Shown here: piece by piece, positions 50,509 through 59,614 of the stretch
How positions within the stretch are numbered: the first letter of the stretch is position 1
Layout: the number at the start of each line of letters is the position of its first letter
From: Streptococcus suis
Lineage (GTDB): Bacteria > Bacillota > Bacilli > Lactobacillales > Streptococcaceae
Direction: 5' to 3'
DNA length: 64,000 nt
Assembly (NCBI RefSeq): GCF_024509525.1
Contig: NZ_JAMWEM010000008.1
Span: 1 to 64,000 of the forward strand
Notes under the pieces: model-generated
Told to the model about the DNA's origin: nothing
The model's input: the letters and a program-made list of their open reading frames with translations, nothing else
Database searches by the model: none
Position numbers and translations under genes: made by a program

Positions 50509-51218
50509 AAAAGCGTATCTCCTACGTAGTTGGTGAGGGCAGTCATGAAGTCTTTCTTACGAGGGCGACTGATTGGCAGGGCTTCGCCTTTCAGATAGAC
50601 CAGATTGCCCTCGACTTTTTCCACATGGGCTAGATTGACAATATAGCCGGAATTGGAACGAAAGAAGGTCTTGGGGTCGAGCAAGGGCTCTAGATTTTTC
50701 AAGGCATTGCTAGTCGTAATCACGTCCCTATCAGTATGGATATGTAGCTGGTGCCCCTGGCTTTCGATGTAGAGAATGTCGGATTGGGCTATCTTTACAG
50801 TGCTAGCCTTATGTTTGACATAGAGGAAGGCTTGTTCCCCTTCTTGACTAGGAAGTTTCCGCAGGATTTTCTTAAAATGCTCTTCAAAGACAAAATTGCT
50901 GAGCGGTTTGAGCAAGAAATCAATGGCTTCAACAGAATAGCCCTGAATAGCTACCTGGGAATGATTGGTCACAAAGACAATCAGGACATCCTTATCCACA
51001 GCCCGAATCTTTTTGGCCGTGGTCATACCGTCCATAATTTCCATTTCGACATCTAGGTAGATGACATCGAACTGTTTCTGGTAGTCGCTGCTGATGTCAA
51101 TTCCGTCATTAAAACAGCGAATCTCCACAGGCAGATTGCGGGCACGGCAGGCGGTTTGAATGTAGGTTTGCAATCGTTCTTGCTCAATTTTTTGGTCTTC
51201 TACAATGGCGATTTTCAT
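50505..51218 (-). CDS. LytTR-domain response regulator
   Basis: The 237-residue protein has a receiver domain with DVIYLDVEMEIMDG (phospho-acceptor Asp about 56) and a C-terminal LytTR DNA-binding domain (about 135-235) with ILYIESQGHQLHIHT and FFRSNSGYIVNLAHV. It is divergent from the glycosidase gene at 51414, whose promoter carries paired direct repeats of LytTR type. It is the likely activator of both glycosidase promoters. Confidence 0.92.
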   Translation of the reverse strand: MKIAIVEDQKIEQERLQTYIQTACRARNLPVEIRCFNDGIDISSDYQKQFDVIYLDVEMEIMDGMTTAKKIRAVDKDVLIVFVTNHSQVAIQGYSVEAIDFLLKPLSNFVFEEHFKKILRKLPSQEGEQAFLYVKHKASTVKIAQSDILYIESQGHQLHIHTDRDVITTSNALKNLEPLLDPKTFFRSNSGYIVNLAHVEKVEGNLVYLKGEALPISRPRKKDFMTALTNYVGDTLL

Positions 51219-51285
51219 AACGTGTCCTCCTTATTCTACCAGTATAGCAAAGATTTTATGAAAAAGTGAGTAAAAAATACAAATG

Positions 51286-51353
51286 CAAATTATGATGAAA
51301 AAATGACAGATTATGAAGAAAGGGTTTTCACGGACTATTCACTTTGATAAAGT
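51286..51353 (+). promoter_or_regulatory. LytTR direct repeats and promoter of glycosidase gene 1
   Basis: CAAATTATG (51286-51294) and CAGATTATG (51307-51315) are 21 bases apart start to start and are followed by GAAGAAAGGGTTTT. A weak -10 (TAAAGT, 51348-51353) starts 38 bases after the A of the second ATTATG. The poor -35/-10 suits an activator-dependent promoter. An almost identical arrangement lies upstream of 55166. Confidence 0.8.
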
Positions 51354-51413
51354 AAGGGCAAGAAGGGAAAAGGCTTACAAAAGCTGATTCTAAAAAATTT
51401 TAGGAGGAGTCTT

Positions 51414-54323
51414 ATGAAGACTTGGAAAAAGAAAGGAGCTCTGTTGAGTGTGGCAGGAGCTCTGCTATTTGGAAACACTGCCTATGCAGATAGCTACCCT
51501 AGTAGCTATCAGTCCTGGGATGCTGTTGGGATTGCTAAAACAGTGCTCATTTGTGCTAGCGTAGCTATTGTCGGATTGCTGGGCTATGCAATCTATCGGG
51601 CTGTGCAACAGAAATCACTTGACACTAAGAAGAAAAAGTTTGGCTTTGGCCTCTTGGCTCTCTTGAGTATCATTATCGTTGGAGCTAACTATGCTGTTAA
51701 TATGTTTGTCAATGTGATTGACACTTATTTTGCTCCCTCTTATGCAGATGCTGAGAAAATTGCAGAAGCAGAAGAAGTTTCTAAATCTCTGGTAACAACC
51801 ATTCAAGAAGAAGGCACTGTCTTGCTTGAAAATAAAAATCAGACCCTCCCACTTGAAAAGTCATCTAAGATTAATGTCTTTGGTATTTCCTCTGTAGCCA
51901 TTACTTACGGAGGATCTGGGTCAGGTGCTGCGGATGAGTCTAAAAACGTCAATCTGCAACAAGGTCTTGAAAATGCTGGTTTTGAAGTCAACAGTGAGTT
52001 GACCGATTTTTACACAGAAAATCTACCAGAAAAAGAAGGGACGAATATTTTCTCACTCAATGGTGGAGATTACAATATCTACGAGCCAACTCAAGATAAA
52101 TACTCAGAGGAACTGCTAACAAACGCTAAGAACTTTTCTGATACAGCTGTGGTCGTGATTTCTCGTAATGGTGGCGAGGGTGCAGACCTTCCACAAAACA
52201 TGGCAGAATACCAACAAGGAGAAAAGGATAAACATTATCTTGAACTCCAAGATGTTGAAAAAGCCATGTTGAAGACCGTGACAGAGAACTTTGACAAGGT
52301 TGTTGTCTTAGTCAACTCCTCAAATGCCATGGAACTTGGTTTCTTGGAAGATGCAGGTGTCGATGCGGCTCTCTGGATTGGCGGTCCTGGTTCAACTGGT
52401 TTGAACGGTGTAGCCAGTATCTTGGCAGGAGATGTCAACCCGTCTGGTCGCTTGGTTGATACCTATGCTTATGACTTGGAAAGCAATCCAACCTATTGGA
52501 ATACAGGTGACTTCTCTTATACCAATATCACCTACGAAAAAACTCCATGGGGAGCAAAGGAGCCTCAAACCTTCAACTATAAATTTGTTAACTACCAAGA
52601 AGGTATTTATCTAGGCTATCGCTACTATGAAACTCGCTTTGTCGACAATGCAACGGGTCAAGTAGATGAGGCAGCCTATAATGCAACAGTGCAGTACCCA
52701 TTTGGCTACGGTTTGAGCTATACAACATTTGACCAAGAAATCACCAGCATGAAAGAGAATGGTGACAAGATTGAGGTTAATGTCAAGGTAACCAACACTG
52801 GTGATGTGGCTGGTAAAGAAGTTGCACAAGTTTATTACACTGCTCCATATACCGAAGGAGGCATTGAAAAATCCCATGTTGTTTTGGCTGGTTTTGACAA
52901 AACAGATGTACTTGAACCAGGACAAAGTGAAGAAATGACAATTTCCTTCGACCGTGATGATATGGCTTCTTACGACGAAAAAACTGAAAAAGCCTATGTC
53001 TTGGATGCAGGTGACTATCAAATCAAACTCATGAATAATGCTCATGACGTATTGGACTCAGAAACCTATACAGTTGACAGCAAGGAAGTCTTGAAGCAAC
53101 GTTCATCTGATAAGGCTGAGGTGACCAATGCCTTTGAATACGCTGTTGGTGATGTCAAGTATGTAACTCGTGCGGATTGGGAAGGTACACTTCCAACTGA
53201 ACGTACAAAAGATAAAGAAGCTAGCGAGCAGATCGCTACAGAAATCAATAATTCAAACTTCCGCATTGACGAGTCTTCAGAAACACCGATTGATACTGTA
53301 AAAACAGAGAATAATGGGCTTCGTTTAGTCGATTTGGTTGGTGCTGACTATGATGATGAACGTTGGGAACAATTAATTGCACAAATGTCTGTTGATGAAA
53401 TGGTTAAGTTGATTGGTTACGGAGGTTACGCAACAGGAGCTGTCAAATCAATCGATAAACCAGCTGTTGTTGACTTGGACGGACCTGCTGGTATCAACGG
53501 TATCTTCCAAGGTATCAAAGGTATCCAATATAACTCAGAAGTCGTTGTTGCATCAACTTGGAATACTGACTTGGCTGAAGAAATGGGTGATGCTTTTGCT
53601 AAAGAGGCATTGGCACACGGTATTGTTGGTCTATATGCCCCTGCAGTGAACATCCACCGCTCACCATTCTCAGGCCGTAACTTCGAGTACTATTCAGAAG
53701 ACCCACTGATTTCAGGTAAAATGGCAAGCTCACTGGTAGCAAAAGCTCTTGAAAATGGTGTCTATACTTTTACCAAACACTTTGCCCTCAATGACCAAGA
53801 AGATAACCGAGAAGGTGTTGCAACATGGTCAAATGAACAAGCAATGCGTGAAATCTATCTAAAAGCCTTTGAAATTCCTGTCAAAGAAGGTGGAGCGACT
53901 GCTATTATGTCATCCTTTAACCGTATCGGTACCCTTTGGGCAGGCGGTAACGGAGACCTCTTGAATACAGTTCTTCGTGACGAGTGGGGCTTCCGCGGTA
54001 TGGTTATCACAGACTATGATGGTCAAGACTACATGAGTCCAGACCAAGCTATCCGTAACGGTGGCGACCTCATGTTGACACCAGTAGGGGATGTACCAAC
54101 AGCAGCCTCAACAGGTACTGAAGAAGGTGTTGCAGCACTTCGTCGGGCAAGTAAGAACATCTTGTACACCGTTGCTCATTCTGCAGCCTTTGACATCTAC
54201 AAACCAAAAACAAAATGGTGGATTGTCGTATTAGTAGCAAGTAATATTGCCCTCATCGGCTTGACAGGTTTCGGTCTTGTCAAGCTGACAGGTAAGAAAA
54301 AAGAAGAGAAAGAAGTAGCATAG
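51414..54323 (+). CDS. membrane-bound glycoside hydrolase family 3 protein with permuted domains
   Basis: The 969-residue protein has an N-terminal signal or membrane segment (about 8-25) and two further hydrophobic helices (about 40-62 and 76-96). A GH3 C-terminal-type domain comes first (about 137-345, with WIGGPGSTGLNGVASILAG). A fibronectin-III-like domain follows (about 450-525, VKVTNTGDVAGKEVAQVYY). The catalytic GH3 barrel comes last (about 655-905), with RNFEYYSEDP, KHFALNDQE and the nucleophile Asp in VITDYDG (867). A final transmembrane helix (about 933-955) precedes a KKKEEKE tail. The usual order is barrel first, so this is a circular permutation. Some rumen bacterial enzymes are known to have it. 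It is probably a beta-glucosidase or related exo-glycosidase acting outside the cell. Confidence 0.87.
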   Translation: MKTWKKKGALLSVAGALLFGNTAYADSYPSSYQSWDAVGIAKTVLICASVAIVGLLGYAIYRAVQQKSLDTKKKKFGFGLLALLSIIIVGANYAVNMFVNVIDTYFAPSYADAEKIAEAEEVSKSLVTTIQEEGTVLLENKNQTLPLEKSSKINVFGISSVAITYGGSGSGAADESKNVNLQQGLENAGFEVNSELTDFYTENLPEKEGTNIFSLNGGDYNIYEPTQDKYSEELLTNAKNFSDTAVVVISRNGGEGADLPQNMAEYQQGEKDKHYLELQDVEKAMLKTVTENFDKVVVLVNSSNAMELGFLEDAGVDAALWIGGPGSTGLNGVASILAGDVNPSGRLVDTYAYDLESNPTYWNTGDFSYTNITYEKTPWGAKEPQTFNYKFVNYQEGIYLGYRYYETRFVDNATGQVDEAAYNATVQYPFGYGLSYTTFDQEITSMKENGDKIEVNVKVTNTGDVAGKEVAQVYYTAPYTEGGIEKSHVVLAGFDKTDVLEPGQSEEMTISFDRDDMASYDEKTEKAYVLDAGDYQIKLMNNAHDVLDSETYTVDSKEVLKQRSSDKAEVTNAFEYAVGDVKYVTRADWEGTLPTERTKDKEASEQIATEINNSNFRIDESSETPIDTVKTENNGLRLVDLVGADYDDERWEQLIAQMSVDEMVKLIGYGGYATGAVKSIDKPAVVDLDGPAGINGIFQGIKGIQYNSEVVVASTWNTDLAEEMGDAFAKEALAHGIVGLYAPAVNIHRSPFSGRNFEYYSEDPLISGKMASSLVAKALENGVYTFTKHFALNDQEDNREGVATWSNEQAMREIYLKAFEIPVKEGGATAIMSSFNRIGTLWAGGNGDLLNTVLRDEWGFRGMVITDYDGQDYMSPDQAIRNGGDLMLTPVGDVPTAASTGTEEGVAALRRASKNILYTVAHSAAFDIYKPKTKWWIVVLVASNIALIGLTGFGLVKLTGKKKEEKEVA

Positions 54324-54360
54324 CAAGGGGGCCTTCCCCCTTGTCTTTCAAGGAGACCGT

Positions 54361-54840
54361 ATGAAAGAATGGATTGCCAAACACCCAGACTTGTGGGAGT
54401 TTATCAAGTTTAATGTGTTATCAAACATCGCAACCATTACAAACTTCTGCGTTCTTTGGCTGTCAACCAATTTCCTCTTTACAGCCCTGTCAAGTCAGCC
54501 ATTTCACTGGTTTATCTTTCACTATTCCGTAGAAAATGGCGGTTTGAACGGCTTCCTCTCCTTCCTATTGGCCTATGTAGCGGCACAGATTGTCAACTAT
54601 ATCGTCCAAAGGAAGTTGGTATTTGGAGCAGAAAATGATATTTCCAAAACCCTCCATTGGTATATCTTGACTGTTCTGGTTGCAGGAATTTTGTCCATCG
54701 TGCTGCCGCCTTACACCACTCAACTCTTTACATCTTGGGGCTTGAGCTTGGGTTGGGCACAGACCGCGGCCAACTGGGTCAATATCTTTGTCCAAGTGGC
54801 TGTTAACTATCCGATGATGAAGTTTGTAATCATGAAATAA
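54361..54840 (+). CDS. GtrA-family membrane protein
   Basis: The 159-residue protein has four transmembrane helices, typical of GtrA (PF04138), which is thought to flip or present lipid-linked sugars to a partner glycosyltransferase. It follows the permuted glycosidase by 37 bases with AAGGAGA before the ATG and shares its transcript. The glycosyltransferase at 57611 is a candidate partner. A BOX repeat begins at its stop codon. Confidence 0.87.
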   Translation: MKEWIAKHPDLWEFIKFNVLSNIATITNFCVLWLSTNFLFTALSSQPFHWFIFHYSVENGGLNGFLSFLLAYVAAQIVNYIVQRKLVFGAENDISKTLHWYILTVLVAGILSIVLPPYTTQLFTSWGLSLGWAQTAANWVNIFVQVAVNYPMMKFVIMK

Positions 54841-55017
54841 TACTCTTCGAAAATCAAACTCAGCCCTTGTTGACTTGATTTGATGAGTGGAAAGCTCCAG
54901 TGGAGGTTTCCAGCCTGTCGCTTGACAATAATAAAGCGACAGAGTTCTATCTCCCGCCTCTAATAGTCTGTTCTCAGACTGTTGGAGCTAGACTGATTTT
55001 GATTTTCATTGAGTATA
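54840..55017 (-). repeat. BOX element (2)
   Basis: The 178-base element has the same ends as the copy at 27556: TACTCTTCGAAAATCAAA at the left and GATTTTCATTGAGTATA at the right. Its interior differs and contains two hairpins (TGTCGCTT/AAGCGACA and AGTCTG/CAGACT). It abuts the GtrA stop codon. Confidence 0.85.
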
Positions 55018-55033
55018 AGAAGTAATAAGAGCG

Positions 55034-55065
55034 ATCTCCCTAGTATTTTCTGGGGAGATTTTTTT
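55034..55065 (+). terminator. terminator after the GtrA operon
   Basis: ATCTCCC pairs with GGGAGAT over a 12-base loop, followed by T6. It lies between the BOX element and the next LytTR site. Confidence 0.75.
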
Positions 55066-55067
55066 GG

Positions 55068-55135
55068 CAAATTATGCCTGAAATCATGCAAATTATGAAG
55101 AAAGCGTTTTAATTGTATGTTTGGTCTGATATGAT
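55068..55135 (+). promoter_or_regulatory. LytTR direct repeats and promoter of glycosidase gene 2
   Basis: CAAATTATG occurs at 55068-55076 and 55089-55097, again exactly 21 bases apart and followed by AAGAAAGCGTTTT. The -10 is TATGAT (55130-55135), at the same 38-base distance from the second ATTATG as in the promoter at 51286. Confidence 0.82.
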
Positions 55136-55165
55136 AAGGGTAATAAATAGAGCGAGGAAACAAGC

Positions 55166-57565
55166 ATGAAGCATCAGGAGATTATCAATCGTTTGACATT
55201 GGCCGAAAAGGCCTCCCTTATGGCAGGTAAGTCTGTCTGGGAAACCAAGGATTACTTAGAGAAGGGCATTCCTTCTATCTTTCTGTCTGACGGTCCACAC
55301 GGTATCCGCAAGCAAGAGGGAGAAGGTGACCATTTGGGGCTGAACGCTTCCGTTCCGGCCACCTGTTTCCCGACAGCAGCAACCTTGGCAAACTCTTGGG
55401 ATTTGGACTTGGTGGAGCGTGTTGGACAGGGGCTGGGTGCTGAGGCTAGTAGCCTAGGCGTTCATGTTGTCCTAGGGCCAGGTCTCAATATCAAGCGGAA
55501 TCCCCTCTGTGGTCGAAACTTTGAGTATTACTCAGAAGATCCTTATCAGGCGGGCAAACTGGCGGCCGCAATGATTCGAGGCATCCAATCTCAAGGCGTT
55601 GCCGCAACACCAAAACACTTCGCAGTCAACAGCCAAGAACTACGGCGAATGGCATCTGATTCTGTAGTAGATGAGCGGACCCTACGTGAAATCTACCTGA
55701 CAGGATTTGAAACAGCTGTCCGTGAAGGCAATCCCAAGGCAATCATGTCGGCCTATAACAAAATAAACGGCACCTATGCCAATGAGGACAAGCGATTGCT
55801 TCGTGATATTCTACGTGATGAATGGGGCTTTACAGGCTTTGTCGTATCTGACTGGGGTGGCTCAAATGACCACGTTCTAGGAGTGGAAAACGGCAGTCAT
55901 TTGGAGATGCCAGGGACTATTACAGTCGGTCAAAAAGAGATTATAGATGCGGTAGAATCTGGTCGGTTAGATGAAGCTGTCTTAGACGAGCGGATTGATG
56001 AACTCTTGACTGTTGTCTTGGATTTGGCACAGGCAGAGAAACAATCCGTGGATGATGTAGCTCAGCATGCACTAGCTCACAAGGCTGCTGCAGAGAGCAT
56101 TGTCCTTTTGAAGAATGACCAAGGCATTCTCCCGATCTCTCCTGATAAGAAAGTTGCAGTGATTGGTGAGTTTGCTCAAAATCCACGCTATCAGGGTGCG
56201 GGCTCTTCACTCATCAACAGCAAGCAGTTGGATACAGTGGTTGCTTGTTTGCCAGACTATGATTTATCTGTGGTTGGCTTTGCCCAAGGCTATCAACGAC
56301 TGGATCAGGAAGATCAAGCGCTCTTGACAGAAGCTGTCAACCTGGCAAAAGAAGCTGAACTTGTCTTGCTTTATCTGGGCTTGGATGAAATGGGAGAGAG
56401 TGAGGGCCTAGACAGAAGTCATCTCAGTCTTCCTAAGAATCAGCTTCGCCTATTAGAAAGTTTACAGGCTGTCAACCAGCAGATTGTGGTTGTATTATCA
56501 GCAGGAGCAGTTGTGGATATGGCATGGGATAGCCAAGTTCAAGCTGTCCTCCATTCCTACTTAGGTGGCCAGGCAGGAGCACGGGCAAGTCTGGATGCCT
56601 TGACAGGTCTTGTCAACCCGTCAGGCAAGTTGAGCGAAACCTACCCTTATGCCTTGTCGGACATTCCTTCTTCCAAGGACTTCCCAGCAAGAGAAGAACA
56701 TGCCTATTACCGCGAAGGACTGTATGTGGGCTATCGCTACTTTACAAGTGCTAGCAAGGCTGTCAAGTATCCTTTTGGCTTTGGTCTGTCCTACACAAGT
56801 TTTGCTTACAGCAATTTACAAGTCCAGCCAGACGGTATTACACTGACCGTGACCAATACCGGTCAACGAGCAGGAGCAGAGGTCGTACAACTCTATGTTG
56901 GCAAGGAAGATAGTCAGATTTTCCGTCCGGTGCGTGAACTGAAAGGATTTGCCAAAGTGTATCTGGAAGCAGGCGAGAGCCAGCAAGTTTTTATTCCTTT
57001 TGATGATAAGACTTTCCGCTACTTCAATATCGAGACCAATCGATTTGAAGAAGAGGGCGGCAACTATCAACTCTATGTCGCAGCCAGCAGTCAAGATATT
57101 CGATTGGTAGGCGAAATCGAACGTGAGGGGACACAAGCTCCTCTGCCAGATTATAGCCAATTGCCAAGCTACTGGTCTGCCCAGGTAACTGCTGTATCGG
57201 ATCAAGAATTTTCAACGCTATTAGGCAGGGCATTGCCCAAAGAAACCTGGCAAGTTGGGCAGGCTTTGGAACTCAATGATCCCCTATCCAAAATGCAGTA
57301 TGCCAAAAGTGGCTTGGTCCGTTTGATTTACAGGATTTTACGTGAATTGCTCCGCCAAGCAGAGAAGAAAGGCAAGCCAGACCTCAACCTCCTTTTCCTC
57401 TACAACATGCCCTTCCGTGCTATTGCCAAGATGACAGGGGACGGCATAGACTTGCCAATGGTGGAGGCACTGCTGACCATCGTGAACGGGCATTTCTTCA
57501 AGGGACTTGGCCAACTCATTAAAGCCTTTCGTGCAAAAGGAAGCTACCAAAAGCAACTTTCCTAA
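55166..57565 (+). CDS. cytoplasmic glycoside hydrolase family 3 enzyme (beta-glucosidase-like)
   Basis: The 799-residue enzyme has no signal peptide. The order is the usual one: GH3 catalytic barrel (about 10-300) with the nucleophile Asp of VVSDWGG (229) and KHFAVNSQE, GH3 C-terminal domain (about 310-525), fibronectin-III-like domain (about 560-630), and an extra C-terminal region of about 120 residues that is helical. It probably cleaves imported beta-linked oligosaccharides or glycosides. It has the same promoter architecture as the permuted GH3 gene at 51414. Confidence 0.92.
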   Translation: MKHQEIINRLTLAEKASLMAGKSVWETKDYLEKGIPSIFLSDGPHGIRKQEGEGDHLGLNASVPATCFPTAATLANSWDLDLVERVGQGLGAEASSLGVHVVLGPGLNIKRNPLCGRNFEYYSEDPYQAGKLAAAMIRGIQSQGVAATPKHFAVNSQELRRMASDSVVDERTLREIYLTGFETAVREGNPKAIMSAYNKINGTYANEDKRLLRDILRDEWGFTGFVVSDWGGSNDHVLGVENGSHLEMPGTITVGQKEIIDAVESGRLDEAVLDERIDELLTVVLDLAQAEKQSVDDVAQHALAHKAAAESIVLLKNDQGILPISPDKKVAVIGEFAQNPRYQGAGSSLINSKQLDTVVACLPDYDLSVVGFAQGYQRLDQEDQALLTEAVNLAKEAELVLLYLGLDEMGESEGLDRSHLSLPKNQLRLLESLQAVNQQIVVVLSAGAVVDMAWDSQVQAVLHSYLGGQAGARASLDALTGLVNPSGKLSETYPYALSDIPSSKDFPAREEHAYYREGLYVGYRYFTSASKAVKYPFGFGLSYTSFAYSNLQVQPDGITLTVTNTGQRAGAEVVQLYVGKEDSQIFRPVRELKGFAKVYLEAGESQQVFIPFDDKTFRYFNIETNRFEEEGGNYQLYVAASSQDIRLVGEIEREGTQAPLPDYSQLPSYWSAQVTAVSDQEFSTLLGRALPKETWQVGQALELNDPLSKMQYAKSGLVRLIYRILRELLRQAEKKGKPDLNLLFLYNMPFRAIAKMTGDGIDLPMVEALLTIVNGHFFKGLGQLIKAFRAKGSYQKQLS

Positions 57566-57610
57566 AAATGTGATAAAATAGTAACAAATTGTGCCAAAAC
57601 GGAGAGAAAG

Positions 57611-58624
57611 ATGACCTTATTAACCATTGCCATTCCCAGCTACAATGCCCAAGATTACCTGCACTACTGCGTTCATTCGCTGGTCATCGGTGGGGACGCG
57701 GTCGAGATTTTGATTATCAATGATGGCTCGACGGATCAGACCCAGGTGATTGCAGAGGATTTAGCGGCTCGCTATCCCAATGTGCGTGCCATTTATCAGG
57801 ATAATAAGGGACATGGCGGAGCTGTCAACACAGGGCTTCGTGAGGCCAAGGGACGTTATTTCAAGGTAGTGGATTCAGACGACTGGGTTGATAGCAGAGC
57901 CTATCTGAAGATTTTGGAAAGATTGCAGGTCTTAGAAGCAGAAAATACGCCAGTTGATGCCTTCATTTCCAATTTTGTCTATGAAAAAGAAGGCCAGTCG
58001 CGGAAAAAATCCATGTCCTATCAGGATGTCCTACCAGAAAATCGCATTTTTGGCTGGGATGAGGTGGGAGCCTTCTCCAAGGGTCAGTATATGATGATGC
58101 ATTCTCTGATTTACAGGACAGACTTGCTACGGGAAGTAGGGCTGGAACTGCCAGAACATACCTTCTATGTGGATAACATCTTTGTCTTTACACCCTTACA
58201 GGCAGTTCAGACCATGTACTATCTGCCAGTGGATTTTTACCGCTACTTTATCGGCCGAAATGACCAATCTGTCAACGAATCCGTCATGATTAAGCGGATT
58301 GACCAGCAGATCAAGGTCAATAAAATCTTGGTGGATGAGCTGAATCTAGACCAGTTGACCAATTCTGACTTGCGTAGCTATCTGCTCAACCACGTGGAGA
58401 TTACCACTATTATCTCCTGTGCCTTGCTCAACCGTGGTGGCACAGCCGAGCATATGATGAAGAAGCAGGAACTCTGGCACTACATTCGGGATAATAATCC
58501 AGCCCTTTTCAAGATTATCCGTAATGGGCTGTTGGGGCAGTTGACTAACCTCTATGGCTATCCAGGTCGGAAGATTTCCAACGCCGTTTACAAGATTGCC
58601 AAGAGAATTTACGGATTTAACTAA
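57611..58624 (+). CDS. family 2 glycosyltransferase
   Basis: The 337-residue protein has a GT-A fold, with IPSYNAQDYLHYCV near the N terminus, the nucleotide-sugar DXD-like VDSDDW (about 92-97) and GGAVNTGL. No transmembrane segment is predicted, so it acts at the inner face of the membrane. It is 45 bases after the GH3 gene and may share its transcript. Together with GtrA it could modify a surface polymer, but acceptor and sugar are unknown. Confidence 0.87.
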   Translation: MTLLTIAIPSYNAQDYLHYCVHSLVIGGDAVEILIINDGSTDQTQVIAEDLAARYPNVRAIYQDNKGHGGAVNTGLREAKGRYFKVVDSDDWVDSRAYLKILERLQVLEAENTPVDAFISNFVYEKEGQSRKKSMSYQDVLPENRIFGWDEVGAFSKGQYMMMHSLIYRTDLLREVGLELPEHTFYVDNIFVFTPLQAVQTMYYLPVDFYRYFIGRNDQSVNESVMIKRIDQQIKVNKILVDELNLDQLTNSDLRSYLLNHVEITTIISCALLNRGGTAEHMMKKQELWHYIRDNNPALFKIIRNGLLGQLTNLYGYPGRKISNAVYKIAKRIYGFN

Positions 58625-58647
58625 AACTCAGTTTCGACTGGGTTTTT
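58624..58647 (+). terminator. terminator after the glycosyltransferase gene
   Basis: AAACTCAGT-TTCG-ACTGGGTTT is followed by T-rich sequence, at the stop codon. Confidence 0.75.
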
Positions 58648-58692
58648 CTGCTATAATAAGAAAGACGAAAAGCGTTTACAAAGGAGATTCAA

Positions 58693-59604
58693 ATGCAAAA
58701 ATTAGGGCAAACAGGACTGGAAGTGTCGCGTATCGGTCTGGGCTGTATGCGAATGGCCAGCTTGAGCGAACAAGAAACGGCCAAGGTCTTGGAAACGGTG
58801 GTGGAGCAGGGAATCAACTTCTTTGACCATGCCGATATTTATGGCGGCGGCGAGTCAGAAATCCGTTTTGCTCAAGGTGCAAAATTGGCAGGCTTAAAAC
58901 GTGAAGATATGATTCTCCAGTCAAAATGCGGTATTCGTAAAGGTTATTTTGATTTCTCAAAAGAGTATATTTTGGAATCTGTGGATGGGATTTTGAAGCG
59001 CTTGGATACGGAATATTTAGACGTTCTTGCCTTACACCGTCCGGATGCTCTGATGGAAGCAGAGGAAGTGGCAGAAGCCTTTCATCTCTTGAAGCAGGCA
59101 GGTAAGGTCCGATATTTTGGTGTTAGCAACCAGAACATCTACCAAATGGAGTTGCTCCAGTCCTATCTGGACCAGCCTTTAGCGGTCAACCAGCTCCAGT
59201 TGTCGCCTGCCCACACACCTTTGATTGATGCGGGGCTCCATGTCAATATGAAAGACGATGCGGCGACCATGCGGGACGGTGGGCTTATCGATTACTGCCA
59301 GCTCAAAAAGATTACCATTCAGGCCTGGTCTCCCTTCCTGATTGACTTGCAACAGGGGATTTTTGCCAATCACCCTGACTATGCTTCCCTTAATCAGACC
59401 CTTGGGGAAATAGCAGAGCGCTACCATGTTTCACATGAAACCATTGTTGTTGCCTGGATATTACGCCACCCAGCTACCATTCAAACCATAGTTGGCTCTA
59501 TGAATCCAGACCGCCTGAAAAAGATTGCCCAGGCTAGCCAGATTACCCTCACTCGACCAGAATGGTACGAGATTTACAGAAGTGCCGGCAACATCTTGCC
59601 GTAA
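58693..59604 (+). CDS. aldo/keto reductase
   Basis: The 303-residue TIM-barrel NADPH oxidoreductase has DHADIYGGGESE (Asp and catalytic Tyr about 46-50), the Lys in QSKCG and the His in ALHRPD. It is of the YdhF type, a broad-specificity carbonyl reductase. It has a candidate promoter (TATAAT near 58652) and AAAGGAG before the ATG. A parS-like site lies in its coding sequence. Confidence 0.9.
   Translation: MQKLGQTGLEVSRIGLGCMRMASLSEQETAKVLETVVEQGINFFDHADIYGGGESEIRFAQGAKLAGLKREDMILQSKCGIRKGYFDFSKEYILESVDGILKRLDTEYLDVLALHRPDALMEAEEVAEAFHLLKQAGKVRYFGVSNQNIYQMELLQSYLDQPLAVNQLQLSPAHTPLIDAGLHVNMKDDAATMRDGGLIDYCQLKKITIQAWSPFLIDLQQGIFANHPDYASLNQTLGEIAERYHVSHETIVVAWILRHPATIQTIVGSMNPDRLKKIAQASQITLTRPEWYEIYRSAGNILP
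59427..59442. promoter_or_regulatory. parS: parS-like site 3 (inside the aldo/keto reductase gene)
   Basis: TGTTTCACATGAAACC matches the parS consensus in 14 of 16 positions. It lies about 43 kb from dnaA, on the same side as the other two. Confidence 0.7.
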
Positions 59605-59614
59605 GGAGAAAAAA

